In this document: positions 26,424 to 35,004 of the stretch, in pieces | How positions within the stretch are numbered: position 1 is the stretch's first letter | Layout of the letters: every line of letters starts with the position of its first letter | From: Erysipelotrichaceae bacterium | GTDB lineage: Bacteria > Bacillota_I > Bacilli_A > RFN20 > CAG-826 | Reading direction: 5' to 3' | Length of the DNA: 64,000 nt | Assembly (NCBI GenBank): GCA_015058945.1 | Contig: SVBF01000014.1 | Span: 62,001 to 126,000 of the forward strand | Program-made: the position numbers and the translations under genes | The notes under the pieces: generated by a model | Seen by the model: only the letters and a program-made list of their open reading frames with translations | Database searches by the model: none | What the model was told of the DNA's origin: nothing

Positions 26424-27854
26424 ATGCCCCAGTTTGAGACCAATGTTCAGGAACTGAAATACAAAGTCCTTAAGGAAGTGGCGAAATCCTATTACGCCGG
26501 AAACCTGCAAAAGGATTTCTATAAGATCCCCAAGATCGTCGTCCCCGGCCCCAAGCCGACGATGCGTTGTTGCATCTATCACGAGCGCGCGATCGTCGAG
26601 GAGCGCATCCGCTTGGCCATGGGTGGCGACCCCGAGGTCGATAATGTCATCGAGGTCATCAAGATCGCCTGCGACGAATGTCCTTTGGGCGGATATGAGG
26701 TCACCAACCGTTGCCGCGGTTGCATCGCCCACCGCTGCGAAAAGGCCTGCCACCGTAGCGCCATCCATTTCGACGCGCGTACGCGTGCGGCTTATATCGA
26801 TAAAGATTTATGCGTGAACTGTGGTATGTGCGCCAAGGCGTGCCAATATGGCGCGATTCAGAACAATATCCGTCCTTGCGTCCAAGCCTGCAAAGTCAAA
26901 GCCATCAAGATGGATGATGATGACGCGGCCTTAATCGACGACGTGAAGTGCGTCCAGTGCGGCGCCTGCGTCTCTCAGTGCCCCTTCGGCGCGATCATGG
27001 ACAAATCGTTCATGCTCCAAGCGATCGATTTGTTAAGGGCCCCCGAACATAACGCGGAAAATCCCGTCTATGCGATCGTCGCGCCCGCCATCGCGAGCCA
27101 ATTCCATGACGTCACGCTCGGTAAAGTCATCTCCGGCATCAAGGCATTGGGCTTCGATGAGGTTTACGAAGCCGCTTCCGGCGCGGACATGGTCGCGGAT
27201 AACGAGGCCAAAGAGCTTGCCGAGAAGGGGTTCCTCACCTCTTCTTGCTGCCCGACGTTTGCGAGCTACATCAAAAAGAACTACCCCCAATTCAAGGACA
27301 ACATCTCCCATAACCTTTCCCCGATGGCGACCATCGCCAAATGGCTCAAGGAACATAACCCTTCCTGCAAGATCGCCTTCATCGGACCTTGCATCGCGAA
27401 GAAGAAGGAAATCCAGGATCCGCGCGTCGCCCCTTATGTCGACGTCGTGCTCACCTTTGAAGAACTCCAGGCGCTTTTCGACGCGAGGGAAATCGAACTT
27501 TCGTCCTTAGATGAAGAAGAACTGAAGCACGCCTCTTACTTCGGCCGCGTCTTCGGTAGGGCTGGGGGCTTATGCGAAGCGGTGAAGCAGGCGTTAGCGG
27601 AGCAAGGCAGTTCCTTTGAACTCAAACCTTATGCCGCGGATGGACTCGATAACTGCCGTACCGCCCTAATCAAAGCCAAGTCCCCAACCCGCGACTTCAA
27701 CTTCATCGAGGGTATGGGTTGCGTCGGCGGATGCATCGGCGGACCTTGCGCCTTGGAGCATGAATTCCGTAATAAAGGCGACATCGATAAATATGGAAAA
27801 GAAGCGAAGGAACCCACGATTTCCAGCGCAATTTCCTCGTTAAATTCCAAATAA
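26424..27854 (+). CDS. [FeFe] hydrogenase, group B type
   Basis: 476 residues from the ATG after GGAGGAGG; an upstream in-frame ATG at 26382 has no ribosome binding site. A Cys-rich N-terminal part (CDECPLGGYEVTNRCRGC; CVNCGMCAKACQYG; CVQCGACVSQCPFG) carries three or more [4Fe-4S] sites. H-cluster motifs are the group B variants: TSSCCPTFASY, GPCIAKKKE and GMGCVGGCIGGPC, replacing TSCSPGW, MPC and MCCPGGC of HydA. Group B enzymes are thought to work with ferredoxin but are poorly characterised. Confidence 0.9.
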   Translation: MPQFETNVQELKYKVLKEVAKSYYAGNLQKDFYKIPKIVVPGPKPTMRCCIYHERAIVEERIRLAMGGDPEVDNVIEVIKIACDECPLGGYEVTNRCRGCIAHRCEKACHRSAIHFDARTRAAYIDKDLCVNCGMCAKACQYGAIQNNIRPCVQACKVKAIKMDDDDAALIDDVKCVQCGACVSQCPFGAIMDKSFMLQAIDLLRAPEHNAENPVYAIVAPAIASQFHDVTLGKVISGIKALGFDEVYEAASGADMVADNEAKELAEKGFLTSSCCPTFASYIKKNYPQFKDNISHNLSPMATIAKWLKEHNPSCKIAFIGPCIAKKKEIQDPRVAPYVDVVLTFEELQALFDAREIELSSLDEEELKHASYFGRVFGRAGGLCEAVKQALAEQGSSFELKPYAADGLDNCRTALIKAKSPTRDFNFIEGMGCVGGCIGGPCALEHEFRNKGDIDKYGKEAKEPTISSAISSLNSK

Positions 27855-27888
27855 GCCACTATATCTTTATTCCTTTTTCCTCCGCAGG

Positions 27889-27894
27889 TAAAAT
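27889..27894 (+). promoter_or_regulatory. -10 box of leaderless-type promoter, ABC transporter operon
   Basis: TAAAAT eight bases before the ATG at 27903, no ribosome binding site between. The -35 region (TTTATT at 27866-27871) is poor. Confidence 0.4.
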
Positions 27895-27902
27895 TGTCCC
27901 GT

Positions 27903-28676
27903 ATGGGATCGAATGAGATTTTGATTGAAGCCAAAAACCTTACGAAGACGTTCCCTTTGTCGCGTAAGCAACAAAAGGAGCGGGGTTCTTTCACAACCCA
28001 TCTCACTGCGGTCGACGATCTTTCCCTCAGCCTTTCTAGCGGCAAGATCTACGCCTTGCTCGGACCGAATGGGGCGGGCAAGACGACGACGCTCCGCATG
28101 CTCTCCACGCTGATCTCACCGACTGCCGGCGAGATCCTTTACCGTGGCAAACCGATCCGCGAGGATTTAAATGCCTACCGCCGCAAGGTCGGTTTCCTCA
28201 CCTCTGAGTTAAAACTCGACGATTTTTTCACCCCGTCCTACACGTTTGACTACATGTCCGCGTTATATGGGATGGACCCGGAGGAAGCAAAAAAGCGAAA
28301 GAAAGAAGTCTTCGACCGCTTTGGGGTGACCCCGTTTGCTTTGACCCAAATCAAGGCGCTTTCCACCGGCATGAAGCAAAAGGCGGCCCTCGCCATCTCC
28401 ATCGCCCACGACCCGGAGATCATCATTTACGACGAACCGACGAACGGGCTCGACATCCTCGCGAGCCGCGACGTGGAAAACTTCCTCTTCGACTTGCGCA
28501 AAGAAGGCAAAGCCATCGTGATCTCCACCCACATTTTCTCGTTAGTGGAGAAACTCGCGGACGAAGTCGGCATCATCCTTGACGGCAAGATGGTCCTCGA
28601 AGGCGCGATGGGCGAGGTCACCAAAGACGTGAACTTGGAAGAGCGTTTCTTTTCCTTGGTGGAGGATAAGCGATGA
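27903..28676 (+). CDS. ABC transporter ATP-binding protein (ABC-2 export type, NatA-like)
   Basis: 257 residues from ATG 27903; a TTG three codons upstream is possible. Walker A LLGPNGAGKTTTLRML, signature region LSTGMKQKAALAISIAHDPE and Walker B IIIYDEPTNGLD are complete. The signature has TGMKQK as in NatA and other sodium or drug exporters. It overlaps the permease gene (ATGA), together forming an ABC-2 exporter; substrate unknown. Confidence 0.92.
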   Translation: MGSNEILIEAKNLTKTFPLSRKQQKERGSFTTHLTAVDDLSLSLSSGKIYALLGPNGAGKTTTLRMLSTLISPTAGEILYRGKPIREDLNAYRRKVGFLTSELKLDDFFTPSYTFDYMSALYGMDPEEAKKRKKEVFDRFGVTPFALTQIKALSTGMKQKAALAISIAHDPEIIIYDEPTNGLDILASRDVENFLFDLRKEGKAIVISTHIFSLVEKLADEVGIILDGKMVLEGAMGEVTKDVNLEERFFSLVEDKR

Positions 28677-29869
28677 AGAATTCCCTCACCGTCTTCAAAA
28701 AGGAAATGCGTCGGTTCTTCACTGACCCGAGGATGCTGATGGCGTTGTTTTTGCCTGGCATTTTGATCTTCGTCCTCTATTCGGTGATGGGTCGCCTCGT
28801 CAACAACGTCCTCACCTCCCCCAAAATCGAAAACACTTCCTATCGCATCGCGTACACGAATAACGCCTGCGCGGATAAGCCGCAGCTCCTTTCCTTCTTC
28901 GACCAGTATTTGGCCCAGGCCGACGAAGAAAAGACGAACACCGTGGAGTATTATCCGGTGTCGGTCGCGGCTGTCGAGGAGAGCAAAAACAAACTCATCG
29001 CCGGCGAATATGACGTCCTCTGCGTCTTCTCCGACAATTTCGAGGCGAAGATCGATGAACCCACGGTCAACCCTCTATCGAACTACGTCTATCTCTTCTA
29101 TGACGGTTCGACCGCGAAGGGCACGCATGCCTACCAGGTCCTCTCCAGCATGGTGGACCTCACCTATAAGAATTACGTCATCAACATCGACGCTTCGGGC
29201 AAAGCCATCCAGCCAAACCTCGCCAAGACCGACTTCACGAGCAATCGGTTGATGTCCATTCTGGTACCGATACTCACGATGTCGATGCTTTTCTCCGCAG
29301 TCGTCTCCATCTGCCCCGACGCCGTTGCGGGCGAGAAGGAGCGCGGGACTTTGTCGGCGATGCTGCTCACGCCCATCAAGCGCAGCGAACTCGCGTTCGG
29401 CAAGATCCTGGCTTTAACCGTCACCGCAGCCTTAAGCGGTCTGACTTCCTTCCTCGGCTTATTCGGCGGTTTGCCCGCCTTGATGAGCGGATTGAACATC
29501 ACCTTCGCTCCCTCGACGATCGTCTTGCTCGCGGTGCTCATCATCACCACGTTGATCCAATTCGTATCCCTGGGGACTTTGGTGTCCACCTTATCCAAGT
29601 CCGCCAAGGAATGCTCGAGCTACATGGCTCCGCTTATGATCGTCTCGATGGCGGCCGCGGTGTTGCCTCTAGCCTTGGACACGAGTCAACTACTCTGGTC
29701 CTTTATCCCGTTCCTTAACATCGCCGTATGCATGAATGTCCTCGTGTCGACGGGTTCGATCGGTTATCTCTTCATGGGTATCTCGATCGGCATGAACCTG
29801 CTTTTCACCGGCTTGCTCATCTTCTTCACCGCCCGCTTATTCAATTCCGAAAGGTTCATGGTTAAGTGA
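28673..29869 (+). CDS. ABC-2 transporter permease (NatB-like)
   Basis: 398 residues. One N-terminal membrane segment (about residues 20-42), a large extracytoplasmic domain (to about residue 175), then five membrane helices in the C-terminal half, the NatB/ABC-2 layout. EKERGTLSAMLLTPIKRSEL is the conserved coupling region of ABC-2 permeases. Coupled to the ATPase gene by a 4-base overlap; the HAD phosphatase follows by one base. Confidence 0.88.
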   Translation: MKNSLTVFKKEMRRFFTDPRMLMALFLPGILIFVLYSVMGRLVNNVLTSPKIENTSYRIAYTNNACADKPQLLSFFDQYLAQADEEKTNTVEYYPVSVAAVEESKNKLIAGEYDVLCVFSDNFEAKIDEPTVNPLSNYVYLFYDGSTAKGTHAYQVLSSMVDLTYKNYVINIDASGKAIQPNLAKTDFTSNRLMSILVPILTMSMLFSAVVSICPDAVAGEKERGTLSAMLLTPIKRSELAFGKILALTVTAALSGLTSFLGLFGGLPALMSGLNITFAPSTIVLLAVLIITTLIQFVSLGTLVSTLSKSAKECSSYMAPLMIVSMAAAVLPLALDTSQLLWSFIPFLNIAVCMNVLVSTGSIGYLFMGISIGMNLLFTGLLIFFTARLFNSERFMVK

Positions 29870-29870
29870 T

Positions 29871-30551
29871 ATGATCCGTAATCTGATTTTCGATCTGGAT
29901 GGGACGCTGCTCGACACCATCACCGACATCACCATCGCGATGAACCTCGCCCTAGAGGAAACGGGCTATCCATACCGTTATGATCGCGAGGGCACAAAGG
30001 CGTTGATTGGCGATGGGGCGGACGAATGCATCCGTCGCGCTTTAAAGGAAAAAGGTTCCGATTTGCGGGAATTTAACCGCCTAAAACCCGCCTATATGCG
30101 TTTATATCGAGAGCATCAGACCGAGCATGCGGTGCCTTTTCCTGAGCTTAAGGAAACGCTGTCCGAACTTAAGAAAAAGGGTTTCCGCCTCTCCTGCGTC
30201 ACGAACAAACCGGACGCCTTGGCCAAGGTCGTTTTGGAACTCAATTACGGCGAGGGGTTCTTCGACTGCATCATTGGCCAAAGCGACGCCTACCCCCGCA
30301 AGCCCGACCCCGCGACCGTCTATGCCTGCATGGAACGCTGCGGTTATGAAAAAGACGAATCCGCCTATGTCGGGGATTCGCATGTCGATATCGCGACCGG
30401 GCATAACGCCGGATTGCCCGTCATCTTATGCAAGTGGGGCTATGAGACCGATTACGCCTCTTGTGAGGGCGATGCGGATTGTGTCGTTACTGAACCGCGG
30501 GATTTATTGATGGATCAAAAAGTGATATTGCTGTTTACCAGGGGATCGTGA
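29871..30551 (+). CDS. HAD-family phosphatase, phosphoglycolate phosphatase-like
   Basis: 226 residues. Motif I FDLDGTLLDTITDI with the catalytic Asp pair, cap domain, motif II TNKPDALAK, and motif III/IV KPDPATVYACMERCG and VGDSHVDIATGHNAG. Typical Gph/PpaX-like fold; the real substrate cannot be read from sequence. Last gene of the ABC operon; it converges with a toxin-antitoxin pair three bases further on. Confidence 0.85.
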   Translation: MIRNLIFDLDGTLLDTITDITIAMNLALEETGYPYRYDREGTKALIGDGADECIRRALKEKGSDLREFNRLKPAYMRLYREHQTEHAVPFPELKETLSELKKKGFRLSCVTNKPDALAKVVLELNYGEGFFDCIIGQSDAYPRKPDPATVYACMERCGYEKDESAYVGDSHVDIATGHNAGLPVILCKWGYETDYASCEGDADCVVTEPRDLLMDQKVILLFTRGS

Positions 30552-30553
30552 AA

Positions 30554-30823
30554 TCAGTCATAAACATCGCGGCGGTGTCCAATTTTGATTACGAGGATTA
30601 GCAATATATTGTCTTGGATTTCGCATAACATTCGATAGTCCCCGATTCGATAACGCCATTGGCCGATTCGGCTAGCGACCAAGGGCTTCCCCGTAGCTCG
30701 CGGATCCTCACAATTCTCAAGGTGCTTTGCAATCCAGGAATCGATTAACCGAATGGTATAACGGTCGAGCTTCTTTAGTTCTTTGCGCGCTTCTTCGCTA
30801 AAACGGATTTCCCACTTCTTCAC
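30554..30823 (-). CDS. RelE/ParE-type toxin
   Basis: 89 residues. MKKWEIRFSEEARKELKKLD, then IGQWRYRIGDYRMLCEIQDN and ILVIKIGHRRDVYD, is the RelE fold with the RIGDYR strand and the C-terminal GHRRDVY containing the usual Arg/His/Tyr residues of ribosome-dependent mRNases. Overlaps the antitoxin gene by four bases. Likely cleaves mRNA in the ribosomal A site when free of its antitoxin. Confidence 0.92.
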   Translation of the reverse strand: MKKWEIRFSEEARKELKKLDRYTIRLIDSWIAKHLENCEDPRATGKPLVASRIGQWRYRIGDYRMLCEIQDNILLILVIKIGHRRDVYD

Positions 30824-31044
30824 TTGAGGCCGAGCTCCTTCCGAATGTCTTCTAAGGAATAGGAGACGGGGTTCTCGTCATAACGCCTTTTTGCGGCCTC
30901 GTATTCGGCAAGGTCAAATTCATCCTCAATCTTTTCGATAAGCGCACGCTTCAATGCGTCGGAAAGGGAGACGCCATGAAGGGCGCAATAACTACGCAAC
31001 AAGGCGGCTTCATCATCGGTTAGGCGAACGGACGTTACAGACAT
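30820..31044 (-). CDS. RelB-type antitoxin
   Basis: 74 residues starting at an ATG with GGAGGA upstream; the open frame extends further but crosses the promoter. N-terminal ribbon-helix-helix SVTSVRLTDDEAALLRSYCA then VSLSDALKRALIEKI, and a C-terminal toxin-binding tail (YSLEDIRKELGLK). It should bind DNA at the palindrome overlapping its promoter and neutralise the RelE protein. Confidence 0.92.
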   Translation of the reverse strand: MSVTSVRLTDDEAALLRSYCALHGVSLSDALKRALIEKIEDEFDLAEYEAAKRRYDENPVSYSLEDIRKELGLK

Positions 31045-31059
31045 ACACAATTCCTCCGT

Positions 31060-31094
31060 GACTACATTGTAGTCGGAATTATTCTGGTTGTCTA
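31060..31094 (-). promoter_or_regulatory. relBE promoter with palindromic operator
   Basis: On the minus strand TAGACA (31094-31089), a 17-base spacer and TACAAT (31071-31066). The perfect palindrome GACTACA-T-TGTAGTC at 31060-31074 covers the -10 box, which fits autorepression by the RHH antitoxin. Confidence 0.8.
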
Positions 31095-31215
31095 TCGATG
31101 GTTGGTTTTCGGTGAATGGCATCGGAACGGGCTCAAACCGTGTGATAGCTGAAAAGCGAACATGATCCATCTGGTGGGAAGAAAACACAGGCCAGACGTA
31201 GAAACGTAATGATCC

Positions 31216-31239
31216 GAACGTCCTTTAGGGCGTTCTTTT
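31216..31239 (+). terminator. terminator, plus strand, upstream of cysS
   Basis: GAACGTCC / GGGCGTTC, eight pairs including one wobble, loop TTTA, then TTTTCTTT. No plus-strand gene ends nearer than the HAD gene at 30551, so it probably ended that operon before the toxin-antitoxin pair entered. The stretch 31095-31215 shows nothing else recognisable. Confidence 0.8.
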
Positions 31240-31255
31240 CTTTCGCGCGCAGTGC

Positions 31256-31261
31256 TAAGAT
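31256..31261 (+). promoter_or_regulatory. -10 box of leaderless-type promoter, cysS
   Basis: TAAGAT, six bases before the cysS ATG, with no ribosome binding site between. The -35 position (TTCTTT) is weak. Confidence 0.45.
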
Positions 31262-31267
31262 TTGCCC

Positions 31268-32617
31268 ATGCGAGAAGTCAGACTATTCAATTCCTACGGC
31301 AACAAGATGGAGACCTTCGTCCCGATTAAGGAAGGCGAGGTTTCGTTCTATGTCTGCGGACCTACCGTTTATAACGATCCCCATATCGGGAATTTCCGTC
31401 CCGTCATCGTCTTCGATGCTTGGCGGCGCCTATTCGAACGCATTGGTTACAAGGTGACCTTCGTCTCCAATTACACCGACGTCGACGACAAGATCATCAA
31501 CCGCGCGAAAGAACTCGGCATCAGTGAGTCCGAACTCACCGAATCCGTCATTAAGTCCTTCGCCGGGCTGGTGGAGCAGGTCGGTTCCCGCTTGCCCGAC
31601 ATCACCCCGCGCCCCACGGTCTACATGAACGAGATGATTTCCTATATCGGCGACCTCGTCGATAACGGCACCGCCTACGCCGCGCCTAACGGAGACGTCT
31701 ATTTCAAAGTAGGGGCGGTGGACCATTATGGCGAGCTCTCCGGCAACACCCCCGAAGCCCTTAACGCCGGCGCGCGTATTGAAGTCAACGATGGCAAACA
31801 GTCGCCGCTGGACTTCGCCTTATGGAAAAAGACCCAAGACGGCATCAAATGGGAAACCCCCTGGAGCGAAGGACGCCCCGGTTGGCATACCGAATGCTGC
31901 GTCATGATCAACTCGATCTTCAAGGATCAGGGCGGCTATATCGACATCCACGGCGGTGGATTCGATCTGAAGTTTCCCCATCACGAAAACGAAATCGCCC
32001 AAAGTAGGGCCCATAACCATAACCAGTTGGCCCGTTATTGGCTCCATAACGGCTTCATCAACATCGATAACGAGAAGATGTCCAAGTCCTTAGGCAACGT
32101 CGTTTTGGCCAAAGACGTGGTCGCGAAATATGGCGGCCTCCCGTTCCGCCTCATGGTGCTCAACACCCATTACCGTGCCCCGTTAACCTTCACCGAGGAA
32201 ACCATCGCCGAGGCGGAGAAGAACATCGCGAAGATCTCCATGGCCCTCAAAGCCACGGAAATCAAACTGCAGCTTAACGGCGTCGAACTCTCCTCGTGCA
32301 AAGGTGATGAGGAGAACGAGTTCTTCGACGCGATGTGCGACGACCTCAATACGCCAAACGCCATCTCCGTTCTCTACGCGGAGATCAAGGCCATGAACCA
32401 ATTGCTTCGCGTGCGTGAAATCGATTTCCCCGCCCTCTCGCTCTCCTATGGCAGGGTGAGGGATTATCTTTCCACCTTGGGGCTAAACATCCCCGAAGTG
32501 ATTCTCGATGCGGAAGGCAAGGCGCTTTACGCCGAATATAACCAAGCCAAGGCGAACAAGGATTTTGAGTCCTCGGACCGCCTGCGCGCAAAATTGATCG
32601 AGAAAGGTATTTTCTAA
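31268..32617 (+). CDS. cysS: cysteinyl-tRNA synthetase
   Basis: 449 residues from ATG 31268 (a TTG two codons earlier is possible). CGPTVYNDPHIGNFRPVIVF holds the zinc Cys and the HIGH-like HIGN motif; HGGGFDLKFPHHENEIAQSR is the zinc/cysteine pocket; KMSKSLGN is the KMSKS loop. Somewhat short at the C-terminus compared with about 465. Heads the cysS-rlmB-sigH segment, with no gltX or mrnC beside it. Confidence 0.97.
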   Translation: MREVRLFNSYGNKMETFVPIKEGEVSFYVCGPTVYNDPHIGNFRPVIVFDAWRRLFERIGYKVTFVSNYTDVDDKIINRAKELGISESELTESVIKSFAGLVEQVGSRLPDITPRPTVYMNEMISYIGDLVDNGTAYAAPNGDVYFKVGAVDHYGELSGNTPEALNAGARIEVNDGKQSPLDFALWKKTQDGIKWETPWSEGRPGWHTECCVMINSIFKDQGGYIDIHGGGFDLKFPHHENEIAQSRAHNHNQLARYWLHNGFINIDNEKMSKSLGNVVLAKDVVAKYGGLPFRLMVLNTHYRAPLTFTEETIAEAEKNIAKISMALKATEIKLQLNGVELSSCKGDEENEFFDAMCDDLNTPNAISVLYAEIKAMNQLLRVREIDFPALSLSYGRVRDYLSTLGLNIPEVILDAEGKALYAEYNQAKANKDFESSDRLRAKLIEKGIF

Positions 32618-32635
32618 ACTTTCCCCGGAGGTCTT

Positions 32636-32641
32636 TTCAAT
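32636..32641 (+). promoter_or_regulatory. possible -10 box of leaderless-type promoter, rlmB
   Basis: TTCAAT six bases before the rlmB ATG. A GGAGGT at 32627-32632 is too far (15 bases) to serve as a normal ribosome binding site. Read-through from cysS is equally possible. Confidence 0.3.
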
Positions 32642-32647
32642 CCCGTT

Positions 32648-33370
32648 ATGGCTGATTATTATGTTTACGGTAGGAACGCCGTTCGTGAGTGTCTACGAGC
32701 TGGCCAAGCAAAATGCCTTCACGTGCGAAGCCGTTTTGAGCGCGATCCTTTGACCTTGGAAGCGCGTGGATTGAACATCGAAGTCCGCCTATGTGATGAC
32801 AAAGAGCTTGACCGCTTGGCAGGTAATGCAAAGCATCAGGGTTTCGTCTGCCTTTCACGGGCGCCCGAAATGGTCTCCCTCAGGGAATTGATCACGATGG
32901 GCAAGAGCAAGGAAAACCCGTTGCTTGTCATGCTCGACGGTATCGAAGACCCCGTCAATCTCGGGGCGATACTCCGTTCTTGCGACGCTTTTGGCGTCGA
33001 TGGCGTCATCATCCGCAACACCGGGAACGTAACGTTGAACTCCACGGTCGCCAAAGTGTCGACCGGGGCGGTGGCCTATGTCCCCGTATGCGGCGTGCCG
33101 AACCTTTCTCAGGCGATCTCCGAACTCAAGGATTCGGGCTATTGGGTCGTCAGCAGCGACGGTTCGGCCAAACAGGATTACGACGAAGTCGATTATCGCG
33201 GACCCATCGTCTTGGTGGTGGGCAGCGAAGGATTCGGCATCTCCCGCCTCGTTTTGCAACGCAGCGATTTCATCGTGAAGATCCCGATGGTGGGCCACGT
33301 CAATTCCCTTAACGCCTCCGTCGCGACCGGCGTATTGCTCTCTCACATCCATCTCGCCCGCAGCAAATAA
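32648..33370 (+). CDS. rlmB: 23S rRNA (guanosine-2'-O-)-methyltransferase RlmB (TrmH/SpoU family)
   Basis: 240 residues. A short N-terminal substrate-binding domain (YYVYGRNAVRECLRAGQAKC) precedes the SPOUT knot with the three motifs NLGAILRSCDAFGVDGVII, VLVVGSEGFGIS and IPMVGHVNSLNASVATGVLL. In Firmicutes the gene after cysS methylates G2251 of 23S rRNA. The family assignment is sure; the exact target is inferred from position. Confidence 0.9.
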   Translation: MADYYVYGRNAVRECLRAGQAKCLHVRSRFERDPLTLEARGLNIEVRLCDDKELDRLAGNAKHQGFVCLSRAPEMVSLRELITMGKSKENPLLVMLDGIEDPVNLGAILRSCDAFGVDGVIIRNTGNVTLNSTVAKVSTGAVAYVPVCGVPNLSQAISELKDSGYWVVSSDGSAKQDYDEVDYRGPIVLVVGSEGFGISRLVLQRSDFIVKIPMVGHVNSLNASVATGVLLSHIHLARSK

Positions 33371-33385
33371 GCAAACATAAAAACC

Positions 33386-34066
33386 ATGAACATAAATGAA
33401 CTCAGCGACGAGGAGCTGGTGCTTTCGATTCGCCTTGGCGACCCCACGGCGTATCAAACACTCACCGCGCGCTTCTTCGCCATGCGCCTTTACTCGGGTA
33501 GGGTGGCCGCCCCGCAATGGATGACCATCCTCGACACCTGGAGGTTCAACGAAGTCTTCTTCACCTCCTTTCTGCGCACCGTCGACACGTTCGCGTTCCG
33601 CGGCGTGCGCTTCCTCACCTATTATTACCGCATCCTCGCGCGTGAAATGGCCCACGCCGGCGCGAAGGTGCTGCGCGATCAGGAGAGGTTTCGTTCCCTC
33701 GATGACGTCGTCTCTTCCTCCGATACCGGCACCTATACCCTGAACGACGTCGTCGGCTCGACGGAGGTTTTGGACGACCCCGCCGCCTTCTTCCGTTACG
33801 CGGAATCGCTCGACAAAATCGGCCGATTGCCCCGCGGCATGACTTCCGCCGACCTGCGCGTCATCCGCCTAAGGCAGCAGGGCTACACCGTCCGTGAGAT
33901 CGTCGAGACGACGAAGATATCCACGGGAAAAGCCCGTTACGCCATCCGGCGATACGTCAATTGGGCGGTGAAGATCTTCGCCAAAGTCTATGATCTCGAC
34001 GAAGCTGGGCAACAGGCGAAAAGAAAACTCCTCGAATCCCGCCTGAAGGCGACATCAGAGGAGTAG
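33386..34066 (+). CDS. sigma-70 family factor at the sigH position
   Basis: 226 residues, diverged. Region 2-like start (LSDEELVLSIRLGDPTAYQT; FRGVRFLTYYYRILAREMAH) and region 4-like helix-turn-helix (MTSADLRVIRLRQQGYTVRE then IVETTKISTGKARYAIRRYV). It lies after cysS-rlmB, where Bacillus has sigH, which supports a SigH-type alternative sigma. It could also be a related regulator that has lost sigma function. A TTCCGG/CCGGAA hairpin without a T-run follows at 34105-34119. Confidence 0.65.
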   Translation: MNINELSDEELVLSIRLGDPTAYQTLTARFFAMRLYSGRVAAPQWMTILDTWRFNEVFFTSFLRTVDTFAFRGVRFLTYYYRILAREMAHAGAKVLRDQERFRSLDDVVSSSDTGTYTLNDVVGSTEVLDDPAAFFRYAESLDKIGRLPRGMTSADLRVIRLRQQGYTVREIVETTKISTGKARYAIRRYVNWAVKIFAKVYDLDEAGQQAKRKLLESRLKATSEE

Positions 34067-34162
34067 GGGAGACCCTAAGTTCATCCAAGGCTATCGCTCC
34101 ATCCTTCCGGAACCCGGAAAAGAGCGAACGAACACATATTTAGATTATTAGTTAGGAGTCAC

Positions 34163-34828
34163 ATATCCACGGAATTCAAAGATGAACTAAAGGCGAAACG
34201 CCTTGCGATGGGACTCACGCAAAAGGAGATGGCCGAAAAGTTGGGCATCTCCTTTGCCACCGTTAACCGATTGGAGAGCGGAAGGTTCAAGCCGAGTGCC
34301 GATACCATTCAAAGGTTTCGTTCCCTTGATTCTTTTGCCAATTCCTCAGGCAAAAGCGCGAACGTGCTCGATGACCTTTCATCCATTGTCGAAGAGTCGA
34401 GAAACGCCGCGATACGCGCAGTCAATATAACATTGTTACAAAGGAACTATCTTCTTGGTAAACGCATATCCGAGGAGATACTTAAGGAGGAAAGAGCTGA
34501 TTACGGAGAGGAAATTATTTCGAATTTATCGAAGTTTTTGACGGAAAAATATGGCAGGGGCTTTGAGCGATCCTCCCTGTATTACTACCTTCAGTTTTAC
34601 CGCGAGTACCCAAACATTTTCGACTCAGTGAGTGGAAAATCTTTCCTCTCCTGGACTCACTACAGGGCGCTTTTGGGCGTCGATGACGAGCTCGCTCGTT
34701 CCTATTACGAGAAGGAGGCCATTACGTCCGGGTGGAGCGTGAGACAATTGCAACGAGCCATCTATAGCCAATCTTATGAGAGAATCGCTCGAATGCCTTG
34801 GCGATCTTCGTGCAGTCTCTGCTTTTGA
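34163..34828 (+). pseudogene. XRE helix-turn-helix + DUF1016 N-terminal domain, degenerate
   Basis: The first ATG is at 34208, but the helix-turn-helix needs residues encoded upstream (STEFKDELKAKRLAMGLTQK). These are in frame back to an ATA at 34163 with GGAG before it, as if the start codon mutated from ATG. The second half matches the DUF1016/YhcG N-terminal domain (KYGRGFERSSLYYYLQFYRE; ALLGVDDELARSYYEKEAI), but the PDDEXK nuclease half is missing and the frame ends after MPWRSSCSLCF. Likely a broken accessory gene. The gap 34829-34965 shows only A/T-rich sequence. Confidence 0.6.
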
Positions 34829-34965
34829 TGGCCTTTTTCAGATTTTTTTCTGCGTCCATCGTTCTGAAATTTTGGGCCCTAAGTAATTAGGTGTCCATAT
34901 CCGCGAAAAACCGCGAATTATTTTTTCTTTTCGTACTCCCTAACGGGAAACTGGCTAAGTGCGAC

Positions 34966-34994
34966 AAAAAAGGCGAGCCGCGTGACTCGCCTTT
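34966..34994 (-). terminator. terminator of rpmG-secE-nusG
   Basis: On the minus strand AAAGGCGAG / CTCGCCTTT with an 8-nt loop, followed by six T in all. Directly downstream of nusG. Confidence 0.85.
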
Positions 34995-35004
34995 GTCGTC
35001 AGGA

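Noticed and set aside
31110..31180. tRNA-like T-loop sequence on the minus strand (GGTTTGAGCCCG)
   Set aside because: No acceptor stem or anticodon arm can be formed at the right distance, and the invariant TTC of the T-loop is not kept.
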